From assembly GCA_016716525.1 (NCBI GenBank), contig JADJWE010000004.1:124001-188000 (forward strand): a stretch of 64,000 nucleotides of DNA, read 5' to 3'. Under the pieces are notes generated by a model. It was not told where the DNA came from and did not search any database. It saw nothing but the letters and a program-made list of their open reading frames with translations. This document shows, in pieces, positions 1 through 8,877 of the stretch. The position numbers were made by a program, and so were the translations under genes. This stretch comes from Candidatus Flexicrinis affinis. Its GTDB lineage: Bacteria; Chloroflexota; Anaerolineae; Aggregatilineales; Phototrophicaceae. Every line of letters starts with the position of its first letter. Positions within the stretch are counted from its first letter, which is position 1.

Positions 1-237
1 CAGGTGCTCGAAGAGGCGGAAAACACGCGCAATGCCCTCATGCAGGCGATTCGCGACACGACCGACGAGGCGTGGCATGCGCCCTTCCCGACCGAGCCGG
101 GGCTAGATCTCGGCGGGGCGGTCGAGGTCATTCTGGTCGCGCCCCCGCGCCCGCCGTACCGGCATCTGCCGGTGCACGTGCCGGACGCCGATGGCTACAT
201 TCGCAAGCTCAAGCGCCTATCCGGTCGCGCCGGTTAA
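1..237 (+). CDS. C-terminal end of an unknown protein (5' cut by window edge)
   Basis: The frame is open from the first base and closes with TAA at 235-237, leaving 78 residues. A GTG at position 4 could be a start, but nothing resembling a ribosome binding site can be seen, so this is more likely the tail of a longer gene. The visible part is mixed acidic and basic, with a proline-rich patch (APPRPPYRHLP) and no membrane segment or cysteine. I do not recognise the family. The next gene is on the opposite strand and convergent. Confidence 0.45.
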   Translation, partial: QVLEEAENTRNALMQAIRDTTDEAWHAPFPTEPGLDLGGAVEVILVAPPRPPYRHLPVHVPDADGYIRKLKRLSGRAG

Positions 238-314
238 GCCGTTTGAGAAGTGAGGGGAGGTTTGCAGGAGATCCGGAAAAGGGGCTGGGGGGGAAGCCTC
301 CGGGGGGGGAGCTC
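238..314. repeat. G-rich low-complexity gap with decayed palindromic repeat
   Basis: This gap between convergent stop codons is dominated by G runs (GGGGAGG, GGGGCTGGGGGGG, CCGGGGGGGG). It resembles degraded copies of the palindromic repeats seen elsewhere in the window, for example at 14378-14442. No gene is apparent. Confidence 0.4.
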
Positions 315-806
315 TTAGATCGGCCGCGCGGTGCCGCCGCATCCTTCAACCGTCTGAACGGCATGCAGGATTTCCGACATCTTCGGCCATGCGATCGTGT
401 CCGGAAGCACCCATTTGCTGCGCAGCACGCCGTGCGGATCGATCAGCATGATGCAACCGCGGTGGGCAAGGTTGTACTGCAAGGCGGCGCTGGACAGCGG
501 ATCGGCCAGCACCGAAAACGTCAATGGGAAGGGCATGGTGTGGCTGAACGTCTGCACCGCGCTCGGCGTCGCTTGGACAATCGCCGCGGGTGGAACGCCC
601 ATTAGTGCGAGATTCGCTGCGTGGCGTTGAAGCCACAGCACACGCCGTACGTTGACGGGCTGCCACAGTTCGCTCAGACATACCAACAGCAGACCGCGCG
701 AGCCGGTCAAGGTGGCGATGCTGTGCGTCCGCTGCGATTGATCGGCGAGGACGATGTCTGCAACCACGTGGTTGAGCACCGGGCCCCACTCCAATACGTC
801 GACCAT
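315..806 (-). CDS. Peroxiredoxin/redoxin-like protein lacking the catalytic cysteine
   Basis: The 163-residue protein has the outline of the AhpC/TSA or redoxin thioredoxin fold: an early strand and loop (VVADIVLADQ), a hydrophobic strand (GLLLVCL), a helix, then PFPLTFSVLADP and YNL, which match the FPLLSDP...YGV signature, and a final strand LIDPHGVLR. Where peroxidases and redoxins have a Cys motif after the strand (WCPxC or TxxC), this protein reads LWQPVNVRR, so the expected nucleophile is missing. Classical peroxidase chemistry therefore looks unlikely and a sensor or binding role is possible. I chose the Met at 806, with GAAGG about 10 bases upstream, because it suits the promoter at 842-871. 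An in-frame Met at 833 would leave almost no leader. Confidence 0.6.
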   Translation of the reverse strand: MVDVLEWGPVLNHVVADIVLADQSQRTHSIATLTGSRGLLLVCLSELWQPVNVRRVLWLQRHAANLALMGVPPAAIVQATPSAVQTFSHTMPFPLTFSVLADPLSSAALQYNLAHRGCIMLIDPHGVLRSKWVLPDTIAWPKMSEILHAVQTVEGCGGTARPI

Positions 807-841
807 GTGATGATCGCCTTCATTCGTTGTCATACACGTTG

Positions 842-871
842 ATTCTCAATCGTATGTAAATACTTTGTCAA
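842..871 (-). promoter_or_regulatory. Sigma-70-type promoter of the redoxin-like gene
   Basis: Read on the minus strand, TTGACA (871-866) is followed after 18 bases by GAGAAT (847-842). The first is a perfect -35 and the second matches 4 of 6 of the -10 consensus. Transcription would begin near 835, about 29 bases before the chosen ATG. Confidence 0.5.
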
Positions 872-1224
872 TGCACACACCCTGAGAGTTTTGTAATGTC
901 GTCCGTCTCTCAACGGCGGCTTGCGTCGGTACCGGCGTACGGGGCCAATGGTGTCATTCGTCATACCATGCCGTTCGATCTGCGCCGGTCCTCCGCTGCC
1001 GCGGCGTCCCCTAGCCGCTGCGTTCGGCCCGACGTATACTGGCCTACGTTAGCAGGGGCAGTCTGGGGTGCGTGCGGAGGCTTCGCCTCCATGCCTCCAC
1101 GACAGCAAGCAATCGGACATCGATCCGACGTCCGACTTCACAGCGCTTCGTGAGGGAAAAGCTTGGCACTTCCTCATCACGCATCACGCACCACTTCCAA
1201 CTTCTCGGTCAGTGTGGAGCTGCT
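872..1224. other. Intergenic region with a partial palindromic repeat
   Basis: No convincing gene. It contains GGAGGCTTCGCCTCC at 1076-1090, the end module of the multi-hairpin repeat described at 32449-32595, and from about 1168 a stretch of CATCACGCA / CTTCCAACTTC stutter sequence like that at 12143-12250. Confidence 0.5.
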
Positions 1225-2223
1225 ATGACCCTCGCGGGTGTCCTGATCGGCCTGTTTGCCGTAGGCGCGCTGCTGATCGCGCTGGCGATGCAGAAGCGAA
1301 GCCGGCGGGCGCAGAGCATCGCGCGCGGCCTGCTCGTCAGCTATGTGGTGATCGTGTTGGCACTGGCCGCAGGCGAGGTCTACGTGCGCTATATCTATGC
1401 CGACTCGCGCATGGAGTTCGGCTTGCACGGCGCCAACTGGGCCGACAAGTACATCGAACGCAACAGCCTCGGCTTCCGCGACCGCGAGTGGACGGTCGAG
1501 GAACTTGAAGCGCGTACGACCGTTTTCGTGCTGGGCGACTCGTTCACCGAGGGCTGGGGCATCAACAACCCCGCCGACCGCTACACCGCCGTGCTCCAGC
1601 GCCACCTCGGCGACGACTACGCGGTGGTCACGCTGGCACGCGCGGGCCAGTCCACCATCAACGAGCTCGAATTCCTCGAATCCCACCCGTACCAGTCGCC
1701 TGACGTGGTGATCCTGCAGTACTTCATCAACGACATCGACATCGCCGCCAAGTCGAACGGCATGCAGTGGGACTTCGAGGTGCCGCCCGCGCCACCGATC
1801 GCCGACAGGTCGTATCTGGCCAGCTTCCTGTACTGGCGAGCCAACTACGAGCGCCTGTTCCGCAATGTCCACGACGGCCGCACAGAATGGGAGTTCTACC
1901 ACGCAGCCTACGACAACGCGTACATCTTCGACATCCACCGGCAGGAGATCGAGCGCCTCATCGACGCGGTGGAAGCGCGCGGCGCGCGATTGATCGTCCT
2001 GATCTTCCCGCATCTTCTCGACCCGGTCGGCAGCGTGCCGTACGTCGATCGCGCGGCGCAGGTGTTCGAAGCGCGCGGTGTCACCGACATCCTCAAGCTG
2101 ACCGACGAGGCTGCGGCGTGGACGTTGGAGGAGCGCATTGTCTCTCCTTTCGATTCGCACGCGTCGGTCGCCTTCAACCGGCGTATCGGCGATATGCTGT
2201 ATGCTCAGTTCTTCTCCCCGTAA
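1225..2223 (+). CDS. SGNH/GDSL-type hydrolase with N-terminal membrane anchor
   Basis: Probably a 332-residue esterase or acyltransferase-type hydrolase acting outside the membrane. Two hydrophobic segments lie at about residues 3-20 and 35-52. The block I motif is VLGDSFTEGWG with nucleophile Ser106. FINDIDI may supply the block III Asn, and DSHAS near the C terminus supplies Asp310 and His312, so the Ser-Asp-His triad is intact. ATG 1225 was chosen because GGAG lies 7 bases upstream and the hydrophobic segment starts right after it; the frame is open further upstream but that part is Arg/Ser/Thr-rich and unlike protein. The next gene overlaps its end by 23 bases, so the two are probably co-transcribed and may act on the same surface glycan or lipid. 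Confidence 0.8.
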   Translation: MTLAGVLIGLFAVGALLIALAMQKRSRRAQSIARGLLVSYVVIVLALAAGEVYVRYIYADSRMEFGLHGANWADKYIERNSLGFRDREWTVEELEARTTVFVLGDSFTEGWGINNPADRYTAVLQRHLGDDYAVVTLARAGQSTINELEFLESHPYQSPDVVILQYFINDIDIAAKSNGMQWDFEVPPAPPIADRSYLASFLYWRANYERLFRNVHDGRTEWEFYHAAYDNAYIFDIHRQEIERLIDAVEARGARLIVLIFPHLLDPVGSVPYVDRAAQVFEARGVTDILKLTDEAAAWTLEERIVSPFDSHASVAFNRRIGDMLYAQFFSP

Positions 2224-4054
2224 CCTCCGGCTGATCGCCGCGGCCGTCGCGGTCGTGCTGTTGGCCGCCGCGATGCGCATCCTCGGCGCTGACCACATGC
2301 CGTTCTGGTCGGACGAGGCGTGGAACATCTGGGTGACGCGGGACGGTACCGCGCTCATGCTCGAACGCCTTGCCGCGAACCACCACCCCCCGGCGTATTT
2401 TCTGGCCCTGCAAGGTTGGCAGCAGATCGCCGGCGACGGCAAGCTGGCGCTGCGCTTTCTCAGTATCGCGGCCGGCGTGCTTGCCACGGCTGTGATCTAC
2501 CGCGCCGGCGCGGACGCCTTTGGTTATGGGGTGGGGATTGCCGCGGCGGTGCTGTTCGCCGTCTTCGAACAGCCCGTGTACTACGGCCAAAGCGTGCGCC
2601 ATTACACATGGCTGCTGCTGGGTGAGGCGCTCACGCTGTGGGCTCTTGTGCGCGCACTGAAGCGGCCGACTTGGGGCCGCTGGGCCGGCTATGCCGGCGC
2701 GGTCGCCTTCCTCGCCTATTCGCTGTATGTTGGGCTGATCGCGGTAGCGCTGCAGGGCCTCGCCGTGCTGGCGTTTTGGCGCGTACCGCTGCGGCTGAAG
2801 GCGCGGCCCATCGCGGCGTATGCGGCGGCGGTGCTGGCGTTTGCACCGTGGCTCATCTATGCGCTGCCGGGCGTGCTAAACAAGATCGACGCGGGCGCGA
2901 TCACCGGCTATATCAACAGCATTCCAACCACACCCGCGGGCATCACACAAACCGCCGATCTGCTCACAGCGGGCCAGCCGGCGCTCGGGTTGGGCCTGTT
3001 GGCGCTGGCGCTCGGGTTCGCGTGGCGGGGGCGATCGCGCTTCGAGACGCTGTCCGCGAGGATCGTGCTGGCGGCGGGAGTCGGGACGGTTGTGGTGATG
3101 CTGCTCGTCAACCTGCGCATCGGCATTGTGAGCGAACGGACCCTTTCGGTCGCCGTGCCGGCGCTCGCGCTGTGTTTTGCCGTCGGGGCGCAGGTGCTGT
3201 CCGAGCGTGGGCGTAACGTGCTGATCGCCGCGCTGGTCGCGTGGGCGGTCCTCACGCCGCAGAACGTCATCCCGCGCCTGAACAGCGACCTCGTCGCGGA
3301 GACGGTCGCGGCGGGGTGGAGCCCCGGTGATTTCGTGCTGCTCGAAACCGGCTTCGACGACATGGCCTTCGCCTACGAACTCGAAACAGTCCTGCCCGAC
3401 CTCGACCGGCGCATTTTTCCGACGTTTTATGAGTACGACTATCCCGACGATTCCGCCATGTTGGCCGATCTCGAGGCGGCGCTGCCTTACGAGCAGCGTG
3501 TATGGCTCGTATATTGGAACGTCCCGCCGCGCCTCGCGGAACTGCTTCAGGATCGCTTCTTCTCGCTGCAGCACACCGAACGTGTGCCGGTTGGGATCAA
3601 CGATCCGCTGTATCAGTACTATCCGGAGATTGAAGTGTCGCTGTTCACACGCGAGCGGATTGGGCGCGTCCCGCGGGTATTTGGCGACCTGTTCGCGCTG
3701 CGGGACGCCATCATACCCGCACAGCTTCCGGCGGGCGAAACCCTGCATGTCGATCTCGTATGGCAGGTGCTCGACCCGCCCGACCGCGATTACACCGTCG
3801 GCCTGTTCGTGTTGGACGCGGAAGGGCTTACCCGCGCGGAGCACTTTGGTCCGCCGCCCGAAAATCCGACATCGCAGTGGCCGACCGGGGAGATGATCTT
3901 CGACCGGCACAGCATCGACCTCCCAGCCGATCTGGCGCCTGGGACGTATTTCCTGCTGGCCGTCGTCTACTACTACGAGACGGTCGATGAGCCGCTTGAG
4001 GTCGAGGGCGAGCCGAACCTTGTGATCGGCACGTTTGAAGTGGTCGAGCCGTAG
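2201..4054 (+). CDS. GT39-type integral membrane glycosyltransferase
   Basis: A 617-residue polytopic membrane protein of the ArnT/PMT clan (GT-C fold). It starts with a membrane segment (about residues 10-27) followed by FWSDEAWN, in which Asp38-Glu39 form the acidic pair in the first outer loop expected for metal and lipid-phosphate donor binding. HHPPAYF fits the conserved loop of ArnT-like enzymes. About ten more hydrophobic segments run to residue ~370, followed by a soluble C-terminal domain of about 240 residues. It likely moves a sugar from a polyprenyl-phosphate donor to an acceptor on the outer face; the acceptor is unknown. ATG 2201 lies inside the SGNH hydrolase gene, so translational coupling is likely. 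Confidence 0.78.
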   Translation: MLSSSPRNLRLIAAAVAVVLLAAAMRILGADHMPFWSDEAWNIWVTRDGTALMLERLAANHHPPAYFLALQGWQQIAGDGKLALRFLSIAAGVLATAVIYRAGADAFGYGVGIAAAVLFAVFEQPVYYGQSVRHYTWLLLGEALTLWALVRALKRPTWGRWAGYAGAVAFLAYSLYVGLIAVALQGLAVLAFWRVPLRLKARPIAAYAAAVLAFAPWLIYALPGVLNKIDAGAITGYINSIPTTPAGITQTADLLTAGQPALGLGLLALALGFAWRGRSRFETLSARIVLAAGVGTVVVMLLVNLRIGIVSERTLSVAVPALALCFAVGAQVLSERGRNVLIAALVAWAVLTPQNVIPRLNSDLVAETVAAGWSPGDFVLLETGFDDMAFAYELETVLPDLDRRIFPTFYEYDYPDDSAMLADLEAALPYEQRVWLVYWNVPPRLAELLQDRFFSLQHTERVPVGINDPLYQYYPEIEVSLFTRERIGRVPRVFGDLFALRDAIIPAQLPAGETLHVDLVWQVLDPPDRDYTVGLFVLDAEGLTRAEHFGPPPENPTSQWPTGEMIFDRHSIDLPADLAPGTYFLLAVVYYYETVDEPLEVEGEPNLVIGTFEVVEP

Positions 4055-4405
4055 GCGCGGCGTTTCGGTACCCGTTCGGACGTTGCGTCATCATGTGTTC
4101 GAAGGAAGAATTACCACAGAGGCCTCTCCTTGGATACGGCAGCGCCGCATCCATTCGCACACGTTGCGCCGGTGTCCAGTGGCGTGGGGTGAGATCGGGC
4201 GGGCGACCCAGCGGGTCGCCCCTACAAATGCTCTCTGTTGTGCTCTGTGAAAGGGGTCGGGGGTGAGGGTTTGCAGTCCGCCCCGACAAATCGTCTCTGT
4301 TGTGCTCCGTGGTGCAATCAGTCCGTGTCTATCGAACACGGTACAATCGGCGCAGCACCGGAAGCCCCGATCGGGCCGTGCCGCACACCGAAAGCATGAC
4401 ACGCC
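4055..4405. repeat. Gap with paired palindromes and TCTCTGTTGTGCTC direct repeats
   Basis: This gap holds a decayed hairpin at 4132-4152 (GGATACGGC-AGC-GCCGCATCC), a perfect 9-bp hairpin at 4201-4221 (GGGCGACCC-AGC-GGGTCGCCC), and two copies of TCTCTGTTGTGCTC (about 4230 and 4292) each next to CGTGG- or CTGTG-type sequence. Between them is GGGGTCGGGGGTGAGGGTT, a half-copy of the CCTCACCCC palindrome family. No gene seen. Confidence 0.65.
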
Positions 4406-6136
4406 ATGAACAACGCTGACCCGAGAGCGACGCAGGAACTTCGGGCGGAAGCCCTGCTCATGTACCAGCTCGCGCAGGACATTAACGCGGCCAAGACGCT
4501 GCAAGACGTGGTCGAGGCCGCCGCCAAGCTGATGCCCGACTGTGACGGCGTGATGATGAACGCGTTCGAGAACATGAACTTCGACGGCGCGACGTATATC
4601 GAGATCATCGCCACCGCTGCTGTCCCCGCGCACATCGCGCCGCTGCTGCGCCAACGCATCCCCGTTCTGCCGATCATCGACCGCCTGCGCGAGTACCCGC
4701 TGTGGTGGATCGAGGACATCCAAGGAATCACCGGCCACTCCACTGTCGATCCGGTCACGCGGGAAATCTACGAGGACCTGCCCACGCAGGCGCTGATCGC
4801 CGTGCCGCTGTCGAGCAACAGCACGCTGTGGGGCTTGATGATGTTCAACTACGCTCAGCCGCGCGCCTTCACTGAAGACGAGAAGCGGTTGGCGTTGGGC
4901 ATCGGCGAGCTGGTGATGTCGGCCAGCAATCGCATCCTCGCCCAGCAGGAGACCGCGCTCGTCACCGAAGAAGCGACGTTCATGTACACGCTGGCGGCCA
5001 ACATCAACGCCGCCAACACGTTTCAGGGAATCACCGATGCCGTCGCGCAGCTCATGCCCGATTGCGACGGCGTGTTTCTGAACATGTGGGAGCATCACGA
5101 CTTCGAATCCTCGACGTATTCCGAAATTCTCGCCGGCTCGAATGTGCCCAAGCGCCTCGAGTTCCTGCTCGGCCAGAAGATGTACGTCGCGGCGTGGCCG
5201 ATCGAGAACCGGATCTTCCGCGAGCCGATGACGGTCATCGAAGACGTTGCGACCGACCCGATGGTCGACCCCCTGTCGCGCCAGAACTGGGACGAGATCG
5301 GCACGCGCGCCCTGTTGTGGCTGATGTTCCTCAAAGGCGGCCGTAACATCGGATATCTGTTCTTCAATTACACCAAGCCGCACACCTTCTCGGAGCGTGA
5401 CCGGCGCATCGCGTTGGGCATCAGCAGCTTGGCGATGGCGGCGCTCGAGCGCGTGCGCTCGCAGATGGAGACCGTCGCCGCGCTGGACGAGACACGCCGG
5501 CTCAACGAGCAGATCCAGCGGCTGGCGGCCCTCGAGGAACGCACCCGCCTTGCCCGCGAACTGCACGACTCCGTCTCGCAGGCACTGTACGGCATCGGCC
5601 TCGGTGCGCAATCCGCCCAACGCGCGCTCGACCGCGAGGATTCGCACGCCTTGCGCGAGTCGCTGGACTACGTGCTGATGCTCGTAGAAGCCGGCCTTAC
5701 CGAGATGCGCGCGCTGATCTTCGAACTGCGGCCCGAGACGCTCGAGACGGAAGGGCTGATGACCGCCCTCGCCAAACAGTGCGCGTCGATTCAGGCGCGT
5801 CATGGCATTCGTGTCGACGCCGACCTGTGCGCCGAACCGCAGCTGTCGATCGCACACAAGGAACATCTGTACCGCATCGCGCGCGAGACGCTGCACAACG
5901 TCATCAAGCACGCCAACGCGTCGCACATCACGCTGCGCATTTGTTCAGCCGGCGGCGTACTGACGCTGGATGTTATCGATAACGGGACGGGCTTCGACGC
6001 CCGGCAGACGTTCCCGGGGCACTTGGGGCTGGCGTCGATCCGCGAGCGCGTGGCAGCACTGGGCGGGTCGCTGCACATCGACAGCGCGCCCGAACACGGC
6101 ACGCACGTGTGCGTCACGCTGCCGTGCGATAACTGA
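4406..6136 (+). CDS. GAF-GAF sensor histidine kinase (NarL/HisKA_3 class)
   Basis: A 576-residue soluble kinase without membrane segments, so it probably senses a cytoplasmic or diffusible signal. Two related GAF domains lie at about residues 18-170 and 190-345; both contain LMPDCDGV and a later FNY motif, showing internal duplication. A short coiled coil leads to the HisKA_3 box RLARELHDSVSQALYG with phospho-acceptor His387, then an HATPase domain with the N box (HNVIKHANA), the G1 box (DNGTGFD) and GHLGLASIRERV. This is the class that pairs with NarL/LuxR-type regulators, and one lies convergently at 6281-6931. The two genes are separated by the hairpin repeat at 6149-6270. Confidence 0.88.
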   Translation: MNNADPRATQELRAEALLMYQLAQDINAAKTLQDVVEAAAKLMPDCDGVMMNAFENMNFDGATYIEIIATAAVPAHIAPLLRQRIPVLPIIDRLREYPLWWIEDIQGITGHSTVDPVTREIYEDLPTQALIAVPLSSNSTLWGLMMFNYAQPRAFTEDEKRLALGIGELVMSASNRILAQQETALVTEEATFMYTLAANINAANTFQGITDAVAQLMPDCDGVFLNMWEHHDFESSTYSEILAGSNVPKRLEFLLGQKMYVAAWPIENRIFREPMTVIEDVATDPMVDPLSRQNWDEIGTRALLWLMFLKGGRNIGYLFFNYTKPHTFSERDRRIALGISSLAMAALERVRSQMETVAALDETRRLNEQIQRLAALEERTRLARELHDSVSQALYGIGLGAQSAQRALDREDSHALRESLDYVLMLVEAGLTEMRALIFELRPETLETEGLMTALAKQCASIQARHGIRVDADLCAEPQLSIAHKEHLYRIARETLHNVIKHANASHITLRICSAGGVLTLDVIDNGTGFDARQTFPGHLGLASIRERVAALGGSLHIDSAPEHGTHVCVTLPCDN

Positions 6137-6148
6137 GAAAACACACAC

Positions 6149-6270
6149 GGCGTGGGGCGCTGCACTAAACCCACCAGAAGGCTTACGCCCTCTGGACTCC
6201 CTTTCATGCAAACGAGGCCGCACGCGGCCTCGTTTGCAGAGATGGGGTCGAGGGGTGTAAACCCCTCGTG
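6149..6270 (-). repeat. Multi-hairpin repeat copy 1 (includes a 14-bp terminator-like hairpin)
   Basis: This lies between convergent stop codons, 12 bases after the kinase gene. Read on the minus strand the order is AGGGG-TTTAC-ACCCCT, a perfect 14-bp hairpin (arms 6207-6220 and 6225-6238, loop CGTG), AAAGGGAGTCCAGAGGGC, a small hairpin with GTAA loop, and a GGGTTT...CAGCGCCCC end. The block from GAAAGGGAGTC to GTAAGCC is identical over 26 bases to copy 5 at 45.15 kb, while the 14-bp hairpin sequence is unique. The strong hairpin could also terminate transcription from both sides. Confidence 0.8.
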
Positions 6271-6280
6271 AAAGTGCGTT

Positions 6281-6931
6281 CTACGACTCGAAGCGGGTGT
6301 CGTGCTGGATGTCGACGAGGCCGATGTTGGCCGCATACAGCGCGGCCTGGGTGCGGCTCACCACGCCGAGTTTGCTGAAGATGCTGCTGACGTGTGTCTT
6401 GACGGTCTTTTCAGCGACGTGGAGCTCCCGCGCAATCTCCTTGTTCGCGAGGCCACGTGCTAGCAAGCGCAGCACGTCGGTCTCGCGCTCGGTGAGCTTC
6501 TCCGGCGACTCCGGCGCGCGGATTTCGCGCACGAGCCGCGCCGCCGCTTGCGGCGATAGCTGGACCTGTCCCTCCGACGCGGCGCGAATGGCACGGATCA
6601 GCTCGGGACCGTCGGTGTCTTTGAGCAGATAACCGATCGCGCCGGCGCGCATCGCCCCGATCACCGCTTGGTCCTCGAGCACGCTGGTCAGCGCGATGAC
6701 CTCGGTGTCCGGCATCTCGCGGCGAATGGTCGCGATTGCCTCGACGCCGCCCATCTTCGGCATCAACAGGTCCATGAGCACGACATCCGGGTGCAGCTCG
6801 CGCACCAGCGCGACTGCCTCGTGGCCGTTGGAGGCCTCGCCGACAATCTCGAAGTCGGGTTCGCTGCGCAGGAACATCCGCAAACCCTGCCGCACCACGC
6901 TGTGGTCGTCCACGATGACGATGCGGATCAT
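6281..6931 (-). CDS. NarL-family response regulator
   Basis: A 216-residue two-domain regulator. The receiver domain (about 1-120) has the acidic pair Asp8-Asp9, the phosphorylation site Asp54 in LMDLLMPKMGG, Thr/Ser in ALTS and Lys in YLLKD. The output domain is a LuxR-type helix-turn-helix (LTERETDVLRLLARGLANKEIA...EKTVKTHVSSIFSKLGV). The start at 6931 (MIRIVIVDDH) is fixed by the receiver fold. It faces the GAF kinase and is most likely its partner, though the pair is convergent rather than in one operon. An FAD-linked oxidase gene is divergent, 175 bases away, and is a candidate target. Confidence 0.87.
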   Translation of the reverse strand: MIRIVIVDDHSVVRQGLRMFLRSEPDFEIVGEASNGHEAVALVRELHPDVVLMDLLMPKMGGVEAIATIRREMPDTEVIALTSVLEDQAVIGAMRAGAIGYLLKDTDGPELIRAIRAASEGQVQLSPQAAARLVREIRAPESPEKLTERETDVLRLLARGLANKEIARELHVAEKTVKTHVSSIFSKLGVVSRTQAALYAANIGLVDIQHDTRFES

Positions 6932-7106
6932 AGGCCGACTCCCGTACACGTCCGAAGTTGAATCAGTTATCCACAAAATCGGCAGCGGCGCATCCGTCAA
7001 AGGTCTGAGATTGCGCTGCAACCCATGCCGCATGACGTCCGCCGCATACGGTGCTTGAATGGAGGACGTCGTTTCAATCGCTGTACACCATGAAAAGGAT
7101 GCCACG

Positions 7107-8489
7107 ATGTACTCGAAGGATACCACTCTCGCCGGCAGCTCGCTTCAGAACTGGGTGACCGGCAAGGTTGTCACACCCAACGATGCTGACTACGACAGCG
7201 CGCGCCATGCTTGGAATCTGAGCGCAGAGCAGCGCCCGGCCTTGATCCTGATCGCAGAGACGGTCGAGGACATCGCCGCGGGCATGCGCTACGCTGCCGC
7301 CAATGACCTCGGTGTCGCCGTTCAAAGCACGGGCCACGGCGTGATTCTGCCGCCCGATGGCGCGCTCCTGATTGTCACCTCGCGCCTAAACGGCGTCGCG
7401 GTCGATCCGATCACCCGCACGGCGTGGGTTCAGGCCGGCGTGAAGTGGGCCGCCGTACTCGAGAAGGCGCAGGAATTCGGCCTCGCGCCGCTGCTCGGAT
7501 CGTCGCCCACGGTGGGCGCGGTTGGCTACACACTCGGCGGCGGCATGGGTTGGCTGGCGCGCAAGTACGGCATGGCCGTCGACAGTGTGATTGAGTTCGA
7601 AGTCGTGACGCCTGCGGGCGAGATCGTCACCGCCAGCGAAGAGCAGAACCCGGAATTGTTCTGGGGCCTGCGCGGCGGCGGCAAGGGCTTGGTGATCGTT
7701 ACTGGCATGCTGATCCACCTGTACCCGGTCCGCGAGGTCTTCGGCGGTTCACTGTTCTACCCGCTGAGCGAGGCCAAGCCGGCGCTGACGTTCTTCCGCG
7801 AGTGGACGCAGACCCTGCCCGACGCGTGGACGGCGTCGATCACGATCATGCATTTCCCGCCGATGCCGACCATGCCGGATGCGATCCGCGGCAAGTCGTT
7901 CGTGATGGTCAACGGGTGCTTCGTCGGGTCACAGGCCGATGGCGAGGATGCGCTCTCGGCGTGGACGCAGTGGCGGGCGCCGGTGATGAATACCTTCCAT
8001 CAGATGCCGTTCACGCAGGTGGCGACCATCAGCAACGATCCGGTCGATCCGCTGCCCGGTGTGAGCAGCGGCATGTGGCTTCGCGATCTCAACGAAGATG
8101 CGATCGACAAGGTGCTGGCTTACGCCGCGCCCGCCGAAGGACACCCGTTCTTCGTCAAGGTTGACATCCGCTTTGCCGGTGGTGCGATTGCGTCCAACCC
8201 GCGCAGCGGTGCCGCCTACAGCCACCGCGACCGGACGTATCTGCTTCAGACCGTCGGCATGGCCTTCACGCCCGATGGCAAGCAGACGGTGATCGAGACC
8301 AATGCCAAGCTCAAGCGCGAACTGCGCGAGCACAAGGCTGGCGAGTACCTCAACTTCCTCGACGGCGAGGAGGCGCACGAGAAGTCCCCAGAGGGCTTCC
8401 ACGACGACACGCGTCTGCGCCTCGCCCGCCTCAAGGCGCAGTACGATCCCAATAACCTGCTGCGCTTCGGCTACAAGTTCGGCGCGTAA
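7107..8489 (+). CDS. FAD-binding PCMH-type oxidoreductase (BBE-like)
   Basis: A 460-residue flavoprotein of the berberine-bridge/6-hydroxynicotine oxidase class. The FAD-binding PCMH domain spans about residues 35-215, with QSTGHG carrying His77 at the place where these enzymes attach FAD covalently, then GSSPTVGAVGYTLGGGMGWLARKYG and GLRGGGKG. The C terminus YDPNNLLRFGYKF matches the BBE motif (YdPxNxfr). The usual second FAD-linking Cys (GxC) is not seen in the GYTLGGGMGW stretch, so attachment through one residue is expected. The substrate cannot be told. ATG 7107 has AAAAGGA 8 bases upstream. Confidence 0.83.
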   Translation: MYSKDTTLAGSSLQNWVTGKVVTPNDADYDSARHAWNLSAEQRPALILIAETVEDIAAGMRYAAANDLGVAVQSTGHGVILPPDGALLIVTSRLNGVAVDPITRTAWVQAGVKWAAVLEKAQEFGLAPLLGSSPTVGAVGYTLGGGMGWLARKYGMAVDSVIEFEVVTPAGEIVTASEEQNPELFWGLRGGGKGLVIVTGMLIHLYPVREVFGGSLFYPLSEAKPALTFFREWTQTLPDAWTASITIMHFPPMPTMPDAIRGKSFVMVNGCFVGSQADGEDALSAWTQWRAPVMNTFHQMPFTQVATISNDPVDPLPGVSSGMWLRDLNEDAIDKVLAYAAPAEGHPFFVKVDIRFAGGAIASNPRSGAAYSHRDRTYLLQTVGMAFTPDGKQTVIETNAKLKRELREHKAGEYLNFLDGEEAHEKSPEGFHDDTRLRLARLKAQYDPNNLLRFGYKFGA

Positions 8490-8496
8490 GCGCGGA

Positions 8497-8588
8497 ATCG
8501 GGGTTCCACCCCATACCCCTGCAGGAGGTTGCACTCCTGCGCCTCGAACATGCGAACGGACGGCTGACTGCCGTCCGTTCGCCGTTTC
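8497..8588 (+). repeat. Multi-hairpin repeat copy 2, with 13-bp hairpin
   Basis: It begins 8 bases after the oxidase stop codon. The order is GGGG-TTCCA-CCCC, GCAGGAG-GTTGCA-CTCCTGC, CGCCTCGAACAT, then a perfect 13-bp hairpin (arms 8552-8564 and 8570-8582, loop TGACT). The first modules match copies 4 and 5, while the 13-bp hairpin has its own sequence. The AGTCCAG/GNRA half is missing. The hairpin is followed by CGTTTC, so it could act as a weak terminator. Confidence 0.75.
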
Positions 8589-8877
8589 AAGGCTGGTTGA
8601 CATGGATCGTCATTTCAACGTATGGTGTGTTATCCCGCCGCGAGTCATCGTCTTGGCGCACTCCGGACGTACCCGGCTACTGCGGTTAAGCCCGGCGGTA
8701 GTCATTCCACGTGTTACGAGTGTCCTTGCAGTAGCCCCAAATCGTAGCGCATTCCTCAAATCAGTCGACCCGAACTATCTGCCGGCGTCAGCGTCTGGCG
8801 TGTGACGGTATCGACTCCCGCCCCATTCGCTGCCGTGGCGCAGCAGTGCCGCCGGCAAACCCAATGGAGAAGTTCAC
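8589..8877. other. Intergenic region with no recognisable gene
   Basis: Between the repeat and the GNAT gene I see no ORF with a plausible start and no strong hairpin. Short A/T-richer patches near 8620-8640 and 8750-8775 may hold a promoter for the GNAT gene, but no clear -35/-10 pair stands out. Confidence 0.4.

Noticed and set aside
896..1153. Open frame upstream of the SGNH hydrolase
   Set aside because: No ribosome binding site, no recognisable domain, and it runs through a palindromic repeat module.
1177..2487. Long open frame antisense to the SGNH hydrolase and glycosyltransferase
   Set aside because: It covers two well-supported genes on the other strand and its product is rich in Arg, His and Val without any domain. 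High-GC codon bias produces such shadows.
4091..5926. A 611-codon open frame antisense to the GAF histidine kinase
   Set aside because: The kinase domains on the plus strand are complete, and the antisense product has no recognisable motif.
6207..6238. A simple stand-alone rho-independent terminator between convergent genes
   Set aside because: The hairpin is flanked on both sides by the conserved modules of the multi-hairpin repeat, so it is part of that element even if it also terminates transcription.
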